NCBI GenBank assembly: GCA_947456815.1
Contig: CANGTL010000002.1
Coordinates: 53,468-117,467 of the forward strand
Length of the DNA: 64,000 nt
Direction of reading: 5' to 3'
Origin: Flavobacteriaceae bacterium
Lineage (GTDB): Bacteria > Bacteroidota > Bacteroidia > Flavobacteriales > Flavobacteriaceae
Shown here: piece after piece, positions 43,096 through 49,967 of the stretch
Layout: the number at the start of each line of letters is the position of its first letter
Position numbering within the stretch: position 1 is the stretch's first letter
Program-made: the position numbers and the translations under genes
The notes under the pieces: model-generated
Told to the model about the DNA's origin: nothing
Database searches by the model: none
The model's input: only the letters and a program-made list of their open reading frames with translations

Positions 43096-43374
43096 ATGAA
43101 AACAGAAAAACCAACTAAATTAGTGGCATTACTTAAGCAACTATTGGCCGAAACAGATAAGATGAAAGTGGGTCAATCCTATATTGCCGTGATAGAAGAA
43201 ATGAAAAGAATCACTTTCGTTGATGGGGAAAACAATCCTTTTTCTAATCTGGTTTATAAGCACCTGATACAACTATCAATCAAAGACTTCATTCATGCAG
43301 GCCGTTCCGAAGCCAGTGCCTCAGTAGTAAATGATGTCATTGAAGTTATTTCTAATGCAGATATAATTTTATAG
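43096..43374 (+). CDS. Small cytoplasmic protein of unknown function
   Basis: This 92 aa protein has no signal peptide or membrane helix. It is predicted mostly helical, with a small hydrophobic patch (YKHLIQLSIKDFIHAG). I do not recognise the family. It has its own candidate promoter and ends 6 bp from the convergent O-methyltransferase gene. The reading frame looks real: it has clear codon usage, a flavobacterial-style -7 box and no overlap. Confidence 0.7.
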   Translation: MKTEKPTKLVALLKQLLAETDKMKVGQSYIAVIEEMKRITFVDGENNPFSNLVYKHLIQLSIKDFIHAGRSEASASVVNDVIEVISNADIIL

Positions 43375-43380
43375 TTTTTG

Positions 43381-44022
43381 CTACAACACGCGACTTAAGG
43401 TCAATCCGTCACGAATTGGAAGTAAAACCGTTTCAACTCGAGGGTCGTTTTTTAGATGCGTATTATATTCTACCAGCACTTTTGTACTTACATCGTTGGG
43501 CTCTAAGGGTTCAACAACTTTACCACTCCACAAGACGTTGTCTGATAAAATAATGCCGCCACGGTTCATTTTTGGGACAATCATTTCGTAATAATGAAGG
43601 TAATTTTCTTTGTCAGCATCAATAAAGACCAAATCAAATTTTAAGTCCAAAGATGGAATAATTGTAATTGCTTCTCCTAAATGTTGAGTAATTTGGTTTC
43701 CCCAAGGCGATTTGTCGAAATATTTACGTTGAAAATCTATCAATTCTTCTTTGATATCAATAGTGTGTAAAGAACCATTTTCTTGCATTCCTTCGCATAA
43801 ACACAAAGCCGAGTAACCCGTATAAGTCCCAATTTCTAAAATGTTTGTCGGACGAATCAATTTGGAGAGCATACTCAAAACTCTACCCTGAAAATGTCCG
43901 CTTAACATTCGTGGCAATAGTATTTTTTGATACGTTTCTTTATTCAGAGCTGCTAACAATTCAGGTTCTTTTTCGGAATGACGCTCTATATAGTCTTCTA
44001 ATTCTTCGGAAATAAAGTGCAT
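43381..44022 (-). CDS. SAM-dependent O-methyltransferase
   Basis: This 213 aa enzyme belongs to the catechol-O-methyltransferase-like family (Methyltransf_3). The SAM-binding motif is NILEIGTYTGYSALCL (about residues 60-75), followed by LHTIDIKEELIDF, a metal-ligand region FDLVFIDADKENYLHYYE (about 135-152) and SDNVLWSGKV. The start at 44022 (MHFISEELEDY) is behind a TAACTTTG box, inside which a longer frame would begin. Substrate unknown. Confidence 0.9.
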   Translation of the reverse strand: MHFISEELEDYIERHSEKEPELLAALNKETYQKILLPRMLSGHFQGRVLSMLSKLIRPTNILEIGTYTGYSALCLCEGMQENGSLHTIDIKEELIDFQRKYFDKSPWGNQITQHLGEAITIIPSLDLKFDLVFIDADKENYLHYYEMIVPKMNRGGIILSDNVLWSGKVVEPLEPNDVSTKVLVEYNTHLKNDPRVETVLLPIRDGLTLSRVL

Positions 44023-44037
44023 GATTGCTGTTTTTGG

Positions 44038-44045
44038 CAAAGTTA
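44038..44045 (-). promoter_or_regulatory. Candidate -7 promoter element of the O-methyltransferase gene
   Basis: The minus strand reads TAACTTTG, matching TAnnTTTG, 15 bases before the ATG, in the divergent gap with rlmN. Confidence 0.5.
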
Positions 44046-44110
44046 TCAAAATATCAAAACGGCGCATGTGCATTTATGCCAACAGTTGAAATAAATCAAC
44101 AAATAGTCAT

Positions 44111-44118
44111 TAAATTTG
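44111..44118 (+). promoter_or_regulatory. Candidate -7 promoter element of rlmN
   Basis: TAAATTTG matches TAnnTTTG and ends only four bases before the rlmN ATG; a TTG lies 22 bases upstream. A transcript from it would have almost no leader, or translation may begin at the second ATG (44129). Confidence 0.5.
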
Positions 44119-44122
44119 CCGC

Positions 44123-45166
44123 ATGGAAATGGAGAAGAAAGACATTCGCGCTTTATCAAAGGAACAATTACGGAACTTTTTTGTTTCGAACGGAGATCAA
44201 TCTTTTCGTGGTAATCAAGTCTATGAATGGTTGTGGAGCAAGGGTGCACACCGATTTGAAGACATGACCAATGTTTCAAAGGCAACTCGTTCAATGCTCG
44301 AAGAACATTTTGTGATTAACCATATCAAAGTTGATCAAATGCAGCGAAGTGAAGACGGCACGGTGAAAAACGCAGTTCGTTTGCATGATGGTTTGGTTGT
44401 TGAATCGGTACTGATTCCAACAAATACGAGAACTACAGCCTGTGTCTCTAGTCAAGTAGGTTGCAGTTTGGATTGTAATTTTTGCGCCACAGCAAGACTT
44501 AAACGAATGCGCAATCTTGAACCTGGAGAAATTTACGATCAAGTTATTGCAATTGACAAAGAAAGTAGATTGTATTATAATCATCCTTTGTCGAATATTG
44601 TATTTATGGGAATGGGCGAGCCATTGATGAATTACAATAATGTTCTCAAAGCCATCGAAATGATTACTTCTGACGAAGGATTGGGTATGTCGCCCAAGAG
44701 AATTACGGTTTCCACTTCTGGTGTTCCGAAAATGATCAAGAAGTTAGCTGATGATGAGGTGAAATTTAAGTTGGCCGTTTCTTTGCATTCCGCTATTGAT
44801 GAGATTCGATCTCGAATTATGCCATTTAGTACTAATTTTCCCCTAGCAGATTTGCGGGAATCTTTAGAATATTGGTATCAAAAAACCAAGAGTAAAATTA
44901 CCTACGAATACGTCGTTTGGAAAGATATCAACGACAACAAAGCGTCCGTAGATGCCTTGGTAAAATTCTGCAAATATGTGCCTTGCAAGGTAAACCTAAT
45001 TGAATACAATCCTATTGATGACGGGGAATTCCAGCAAGCTTCCAACGAGTCGATTGATGCTTACATTCATGCTTTAGAGGCCAACGGAATTGTAGCTAAA
45101 GTTAGAAGAAGTCGAGGGAAAGATATCGATGCTGCCTGCGGTCAATTGGCTAATAAAGAGGCATAA
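44123..45166 (+). CDS. rlmN: 23S rRNA (adenine(2503)-C2)-methyltransferase
   Basis: RlmN is a radical-SAM enzyme that methylates A2503 of 23S rRNA (and A37 of some tRNAs). The 347 aa protein has the CxxxCxxC cluster motif in VGCSLDCNFCATA (about residues 111-123), FMGMGEPLMNYNNV, SVSLHSAIDEIRSRIMP-type sequence and the second catalytic cysteine in DAACGQL near the C-terminus. Both methyl-carrying cysteines are therefore present. It is divergent from the O-methyltransferase gene. Confidence 0.96.
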   Translation: MEMEKKDIRALSKEQLRNFFVSNGDQSFRGNQVYEWLWSKGAHRFEDMTNVSKATRSMLEEHFVINHIKVDQMQRSEDGTVKNAVRLHDGLVVESVLIPTNTRTTACVSSQVGCSLDCNFCATARLKRMRNLEPGEIYDQVIAIDKESRLYYNHPLSNIVFMGMGEPLMNYNNVLKAIEMITSDEGLGMSPKRITVSTSGVPKMIKKLADDEVKFKLAVSLHSAIDEIRSRIMPFSTNFPLADLRESLEYWYQKTKSKITYEYVVWKDINDNKASVDALVKFCKYVPCKVNLIEYNPIDDGEFQQASNESIDAYIHALEANGIVAKVRRSRGKDIDAACGQLANKEA

Positions 45167-45194
45167 AAAAACGCCCCATGTTTGAGACGTTTTA
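45166..45194 (+). terminator. Possible terminator of rlmN
   Basis: AAAACG and CGTTTT can pair around a loop just past the rlmN stop. The stem is short and the T-run weak. Confidence 0.4.
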
Positions 45195-45217
45195 TATTAC
45201 AAAAAAAGTAGACCGTT

Positions 45218-46108
45218 TTAGTTTCCTATAACAATATTGTACGAATTTCCATTGATGGTATATATTGCTAAATTGTCGCATTCACCAGTCCCGTAATCTA
45301 ATGTGGCGGTATTCCCATTTCTTTGGAAAGTAATAATCCCTTGAACTAATAGCGGTTTGTTTACTTCTCTACAGCTAATTTTTACTAGTAATGGTGTTGT
45401 TATAGTACTAGTTTGAATTGTAGTATTTGGAAAAGTAGTCGTCCAATTTCCTGTTACTTGATACACATTATCTAACAAAATATTTGGAGTGTCATAACCT
45501 GCAATTATTTCTCTGGTTCTTGTTCCAATCCTAGTGAAGATTCTACCATCAGGGAACTCAGCGGTCATCTGCATATTCATGACTACAATTGGATGACTTG
45601 GGCTTTGTTGAGTCGCCTCACTCATTGTTCTAGTGAAATTCTTGTTGCCGTTCAACTTAATCTGGTTGTGGTAGAAATTGACAAATTGGTAGTTTATATT
45701 GTGTGTGGTTGCTTCCGGCTGATAAGTAAAGGTTACAATAATGGTTCCTTTCAATACATTACCGTTTGCTAATGTACAACCCGTAGTTTCGTCACCAAAA
45801 GTTATTGTTTTGGTTACTGCAGTACCAGGCGTTAATGGAGTTCCAAATGCTGGATTTCTTACCACAGTCGCGCAAGCTGGTAAACTTGAAGTTGCAGGAG
45901 CTTCTGAATATCTTCCCGCTGCGCTGTTTTGAGTGTCATTAAATTGTCCTTCGACGATATCAGCAACATCGTCATTAGCCAAATCTATTTTTGAATTTAC
46001 TTTTGCTTCTTCAGTACTAAAAGCGGATGAAGTTTGCTTATCATCCTTACTGCAACTTGCAATTGATAAAATTGCAATAAAACCAAGTGCTAAAATTTTT
46101 GTTTTCAT
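45218..46108 (-). CDS. Lipoprotein of unknown function
   Basis: This 296 aa protein has a lipoprotein signal peptide ending ASC|SKDD (cysteine at about residue 19). The residues after the lipidated cysteine are acidic, like the surface-export signal described for Bacteroidota lipoproteins, so it may face the outside. The body is Thr/Asn-rich and predicted beta, with scattered cysteines (PACATVV, TGCTLANG, SCREVN, GECDN) that could form disulfides. I recognise no family. It stands alone between convergent rlmN and a divergent polyprenyl synthase. Confidence 0.7.
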   Translation of the reverse strand: MKTKILALGFIAILSIASCSKDDKQTSSAFSTEEAKVNSKIDLANDDVADIVEGQFNDTQNSAAGRYSEAPATSSLPACATVVRNPAFGTPLTPGTAVTKTITFGDETTGCTLANGNVLKGTIIVTFTYQPEATTHNINYQFVNFYHNQIKLNGNKNFTRTMSEATQQSPSHPIVVMNMQMTAEFPDGRIFTRIGTRTREIIAGYDTPNILLDNVYQVTGNWTTTFPNTTIQTSTITTPLLVKISCREVNKPLLVQGIITFQRNGNTATLDYGTGECDNLAIYTINGNSYNIVIGN

Positions 46109-46216
46109 GATTACTATTTTTAAAAGTTTGGGTTTTGGACTTGGTCGTTTTGAGATAGTTTAATCCCTGTTGTAAAAATATTAAATTTTAACTTTTAAAT
46201 CTCTACAACTTAATGC

Positions 46217-46224
46217 TATCTTTG
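46217..46224 (+). promoter_or_regulatory. Candidate -7 promoter element of the polyprenyl synthase gene
   Basis: TATCTTTG matches TAnnTTTG and ends seven bases before the ATG, so the predicted transcript would be leaderless or nearly so. Confidence 0.45.
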
Positions 46225-46231
46225 AAATTCA

Positions 46232-47209
46232 ATGAATGTCATTTCACAAATAAAGCTGCCCATCAATAGCGAAATGGAACTTTTCGAAAAAAAGTTCTAC
46301 GATTCGATGACTTCAAAAGTGGCTTTGCTCAACAGAATTACCTATTACATTGTCAATCGAAAGGGAAAACAAATGCGTCCCATGTTTGTTTTTCTTACCG
46401 CCAAAATGTTGAATAACGGCGTGGTCAACGAACGAACCTACCGCGGTGCTTCTGTCATTGAATTAATTCACACAGCCACTTTAGTCCATGATGACGTTGT
46501 TGATGATAGCAATAGAAGACGAGGATTCTTCTCGATAAATGCACTTTGGAAAAACAAGATTGCTGTTTTAGTCGGCGATTATTTACTTTCGAAAGGATTG
46601 TTACTTTCTATTGACAATGGCGATTTTGATTTGCTTAAAATTATTTCCGTCGCCGTGCGTGAAATGAGTGAAGGTGAATTGCTTCAAATTGAAAAAGCGC
46701 GTCGATTAGACATCATCGAAGATATTTATTACGAAATTATTCGAAAGAAAACGGCCACGTTAATTGCGTCTTGTTGTGCACTTGGCGCCAAATCAGTAAA
46801 TGAGGATGAAGCGCAAGTAGAAACCATGAGAAAGTTTGGAGAGCTCATCGGAATGGCATTTCAAATCAAAGATGATTTATTCGATTATACGGAAGACGCG
46901 ATTGGAAAACCAACGGGAATAGATATCAAAGAACAAAAAATGACCTTGCCTCTTATTTATGTCATTAATAATTGTAGTGCCAAAGAAAAATCATGGCTGA
47001 TCAATTCCATCAAAAACCACAATAAAGATAAAAAGCGTGTGAAAGAAGTCATTGCCTTCGTAAAAAGCCAAAACGGACTGGCTTATGCGGAACAAAAAAT
47101 GATCGAATTTCAGCAAGAAGCGATTCAATTACTACAAAATTTCCCCGATTCCGACTACAAAGCTTCCTTATTGTTGATGGTTAACTATGTGATTGAAAGA
47201 AAAATTTAA
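46232..47209 (+). CDS. Polyprenyl diphosphate synthase
   Basis: This 325 aa trans-isoprenyl synthase condenses isopentenyl diphosphate onto an allylic primer. The first aspartate-rich motif is DDVVDDSNRRRG (about residues 87-98) and the second is KDDLFDYTED (about 213-222). The length fits the long-chain (octaprenyl/heptaprenyl type) group, which supplies the side chain of menaquinone made by the UbiE pathway in this window. Chain length cannot be read from sequence with certainty. Confidence 0.92.
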   Translation: MNVISQIKLPINSEMELFEKKFYDSMTSKVALLNRITYYIVNRKGKQMRPMFVFLTAKMLNNGVVNERTYRGASVIELIHTATLVHDDVVDDSNRRRGFFSINALWKNKIAVLVGDYLLSKGLLLSIDNGDFDLLKIISVAVREMSEGELLQIEKARRLDIIEDIYYEIIRKKTATLIASCCALGAKSVNEDEAQVETMRKFGELIGMAFQIKDDLFDYTEDAIGKPTGIDIKEQKMTLPLIYVINNCSAKEKSWLINSIKNHNKDKKRVKEVIAFVKSQNGLAYAEQKMIEFQQEAIQLLQNFPDSDYKASLLLMVNYVIERKI

Positions 47210-47335
47210 TTTTTTTTCATTTATAAATCACTGTATAATAGATAATTAAAAAATATTTTTATTTTTTTTCAAGGAAGGTGCAACCATTTTCTACACTTGT
47301 GCGTCTATGCTAACAGTTACACTTTACAAAAGGTT

Positions 47336-47896
47336 TTGAAAATAATCGATTTACATCAAGAAGAGAAAAACAGAATTCAACTAGCAGTCGAAAACAATCG
47401 ACAAGCGCAACAGTTGATTTATGCAAAATATGCTCCCAAAATGTTAAGTGTTTGTCGTCAATATGTAAAAGATATTCATCACGCAGAAGACGTAATGATT
47501 ACCGCCTTCATGAAAGTGTTTACCAGCCTGAAGAATTTTGAACATAAAGGCAGTTTTGAAGGTTGGATCCGCCGCATCATGGTCAACGAATGTATTTCTT
47601 ATATCAGAGCCAACAAGAAAGTTAGTTTTTTAGAAGAAGAAAGTTATAAGGAAGAAAGCGCCAATGGGACTGAGAGTCAATTCAATGTCGAAGAAATTCA
47701 GTTCTTAATTGACACTTTGCCCGACGGCTATAAAATGGTTTTCAATTTATATGCGATCGAAGGTTACAAACACCAAGAAATTGCAGTGTTACTTTCCATC
47801 AACGAAGGAACATCCAAATCACAATTATCACACGCAAGAAGAATATTGCAAAACGAAATCAGTAAGTTAAAATCACACCAAAATGGGACTAAATAA
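47336..47896 (+). CDS. ECF-type RNA polymerase sigma factor
   Basis: This 186 aa sigma-70 family factor has region 2 (QQLIYAKYAPKMLSVCRQYV, then AEDVMITAFMKVF and FEGWIRRIMVNECISYIR) and region 4 (IDTLPDGYKMVFNLYAIEGY, then KHQEIAVLLSINEGTSKSQLSHARRIL). The start is TTG at 47336, because related proteins begin MKIIDLHQEE-like there; an earlier TTG adds 13 unconserved residues. Its end overlaps the next gene by 14 bp. With the next two genes it forms a compact regulatory unit. Confidence 0.9.
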   Translation: MKIIDLHQEEKNRIQLAVENNRQAQQLIYAKYAPKMLSVCRQYVKDIHHAEDVMITAFMKVFTSLKNFEHKGSFEGWIRRIMVNECISYIRANKKVSFLEEESYKEESANGTESQFNVEEIQFLIDTLPDGYKMVFNLYAIEGYKHQEIAVLLSINEGTSKSQLSHARRILQNEISKLKSHQNGTK

Positions 47897-48599
47897 ATTA
47901 GAAAAAGAATTTAAAAGCCAACTCGACCAACGAGAAATCAAACCGTCGCCAGCAGCTTGGGACCGATTGCATGCGATGTTAACGGTTGCCGAGGAGAAGA
48001 AAGTAAAACCAATTTATAACTGGATTTACATCGCCGCAAGTATCATCGGATTTCTAGCGATTGGCTACGTGTTTTTTAGCAATCCAGCAGAATTAATAGA
48101 TGTGAAAAGGAATGAGGTGGTTTTAGAAAACGCAACGCCTACTAAGACAAAAGATTCAATTGTTAAGGAGCCTCAATCTCCAGTTCAAATTCAAAAAGAA
48201 ACCGAAGAAATAGCAGACAATCAAGTGGCACCACAAAAAAAGAACACCGCAATTTCACCTTCTCAAAAAATCAATAAGCAAAATAAAGTTCTCCAAAATC
48301 AAATTGCACAAACTTCAACCACAAACAAAAATTCTGCAGAACAACAAATCGATAAATCAATCAATAATCAAAAAACGAATGAAATCAACCAAACTTCACC
48401 AAATCCAATTACAAACGGATCACAAATTGCCGAAGTCACAACAAAAGCAAATAATCCGACCGTCAAAGTAAACGCGTCCAATTTGCTTTCCGAAGTCGAC
48501 AACGAACTAGAGCTTTCTTTCCGCGAAAAAGTAATCCGAAAAATCGACAAAAATTATAAAACCGTAAAAGTGGCACTCGCCAATCGCAATCAACAATAA
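47883..48599 (+). CDS. Putative anti-sigma factor-like membrane protein
   Basis: This 238 aa protein has a short N-terminal cytoplasmic part (residues 1-41, with PSPAAWDRLHAML), one transmembrane helix (about 43-64) and a periplasmic part that is low-complexity, rich in Asn, Gln, Lys and Thr, ending in a basic coiled segment (REKVIRKIDKNYKTVKVAL). Its overlap with the sigma gene, its size and its single membrane helix suggest that it holds the sigma factor at the membrane, but the N-terminus lacks a clear ZAS zinc motif. The role is inferred from context. Confidence 0.7.
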   Translation: MGLNKLEKEFKSQLDQREIKPSPAAWDRLHAMLTVAEEKKVKPIYNWIYIAASIIGFLAIGYVFFSNPAELIDVKRNEVVLENATPTKTKDSIVKEPQSPVQIQKETEEIADNQVAPQKKNTAISPSQKINKQNKVLQNQIAQTSTTNKNSAEQQIDKSINNQKTNEINQTSPNPITNGSQIAEVTTKANNPTVKVNASNLLSEVDNELELSFREKVIRKIDKNYKTVKVALANRNQQ

Positions 48600-48660
48600 A
48601 AACAATCATCACCCGAGAGCCTTGCTCGAATTGGCAAAGCAATCAAAAAACGTAACAATC

Positions 48661-49695
48661 ATGAGAAATTTTACCTTTTATCTAGCCGGAATTTTAATCC
48701 TTTTCTTAACGCAAGTTTATGGTCAAGAAACGTTCGAATCTCGAGCCAAAAACATCGCTTTTAAAATCGAAAGTATCACCAAAGAAGAAAAACTAGCACT
48801 CAAAGACGAAGTTGAAGCAGTCAACGTCGAACTAGAAAAAAAACAAATAACCAAAGAACAAGCTGACGAAAAGAAAGCAAAATTGGCTGTGGTTCGAGCA
48901 AAAAATATCGAGACGCGTGTCGCCGAAATGCAAGTTCAGCTCAATGATTTAGTGCAAGAAAAAGTAGATGGAAAAATTAAAGAAGAAGATTCAACCAGAA
49001 GATACACTTTTACTTTTCCAAACATGAAAGTTAAAGATAAATTTAAAAACGGCGAAAGCAGAACCACCTCACAATTCGTATTCGCTTTCGGTCTTAACAA
49101 TCTCGCAACCAACAAAGCCGTTGCCAATTCCGATTATCGCTATTGGGGCTCGCATTTCTACGAATGGGGCGTTACTTGGAACACGCGAATCCTCAAAAAC
49201 AACAACCTCTTGCACGCTAAATACGGGATGTCTTTAATGTACAACAACTTGCGCCCAACAGAAAACCGTTATTTTGTAGAAAATGGCAACCAAACCAACC
49301 TCGAAGTCAGCGCCACGCATCTCAATGACTCTCGTTTTCGAAACGTCTATTTGGTCGTTCCAATGCACTTAGAATTCGACTTTTCGAAGAAAACACAAAA
49401 AGACGATAAAACCATTTTCAGAACGCATCAATCGTTTCGTGTTGGACTCGGTGGTTACGTCGGCGGTAACATCAAATCAAAACAAATTTTGTGTTACGAA
49501 GACGAAAATGGCAACGATGTCAGACAAAAAACAAAAGGCGATTACAATGTCAATGATTTTATCTACGGCGCGAGCGCATATATCGGATATAAAGAGTTGA
49601 GTTTGTATGCTAAATACGATTTAAGTCCATTGTTCAGAAACAATGCAGTAGACCAAAATAACGTCTCACTTGGACTCCGATTCGATTTCAACTAA
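48661..49695 (+). CDS. Probable outer membrane beta-barrel protein with coiled-coil N-terminus
   Basis: This 344 aa protein has a signal peptide (residues 1-22), then a charged, heptad-like region (about 25-105: KITKEEKLALKDEV-type and KKQITKEQADEKKAKL) that suggests a periplasmic coiled coil. The rest (about 120-344) is strand-rich with Gly/aromatic turns, ending LGLRFDFN, as in PorT-like outer membrane barrels. Placed directly behind the sigma and anti-sigma-like genes, it is a likely target of that sigma factor. A terminator follows. Confidence 0.75.
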   Translation: MRNFTFYLAGILILFLTQVYGQETFESRAKNIAFKIESITKEEKLALKDEVEAVNVELEKKQITKEQADEKKAKLAVVRAKNIETRVAEMQVQLNDLVQEKVDGKIKEEDSTRRYTFTFPNMKVKDKFKNGESRTTSQFVFAFGLNNLATNKAVANSDYRYWGSHFYEWGVTWNTRILKNNNLLHAKYGMSLMYNNLRPTENRYFVENGNQTNLEVSATHLNDSRFRNVYLVVPMHLEFDFSKKTQKDDKTIFRTHQSFRVGLGGYVGGNIKSKQILCYEDENGNDVRQKTKGDYNVNDFIYGASAYIGYKELSLYAKYDLSPLFRNNAVDQNNVSLGLRFDFN

Positions 49696-49723
49696 AATGT
49701 TCATGCTTGTTTATATGTCAAAG

Positions 49724-49750
49724 AAGCACTTCGAAAGAGGTGCTTTTTTT
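49724..49750 (+). terminator. Terminator of the sigma-factor operon
   Basis: AAGCACTTC and GAGGTGCTT pair with one G-T wobble and are followed by seven T residues. It is located just upstream of modular element copy E. Confidence 0.85.
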
Positions 49751-49751
49751 A

Positions 49752-49857
49752 TTGGGAGCCGGGAACCTGCTATTCGCTAAATTTTTCACGCCACACGAGC
49801 GGAGCGAACTGACGAAGTAAACAACGGCGCAAAAAGATACCGCTACTATCAGGGCTA
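49752..49857 (+). repeat. Modular intergenic element, copy E
   Basis: It begins TTGGGAGCC and ends AGGGCTA. The arms are ATTTTTCACGCC and GGCGCAAAAAGATACC; the loop has GAGCGGAGCGAACTGACGAAG. It lies between the operon terminator and the dnaG promoter. Confidence 0.8.
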
Positions 49858-49904
49858 GGGTTTTATCTTCCGTAGAACGACTGCCCAACATCCAAAAAAA
49901 TTTC

Positions 49905-49912
49905 TAACTTTG
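49905..49912 (+). promoter_or_regulatory. Candidate -7 promoter element of dnaG
   Basis: TAACTTTG matches TAnnTTTG, 55 bases before the dnaG start, just after element E. Confidence 0.45.
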
Positions 49913-49967
49913 GGCGTCGCTAAGATTTTAGAATGGCGAAACGTTAGGCGCAATTAAAATTCATACT

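Noticed and set aside
47297..47335. Earlier TTG start for the ECF sigma factor
   Set aside because: The 13 extra residues are not like related sigma factors, which begin at the equivalent of 47336.
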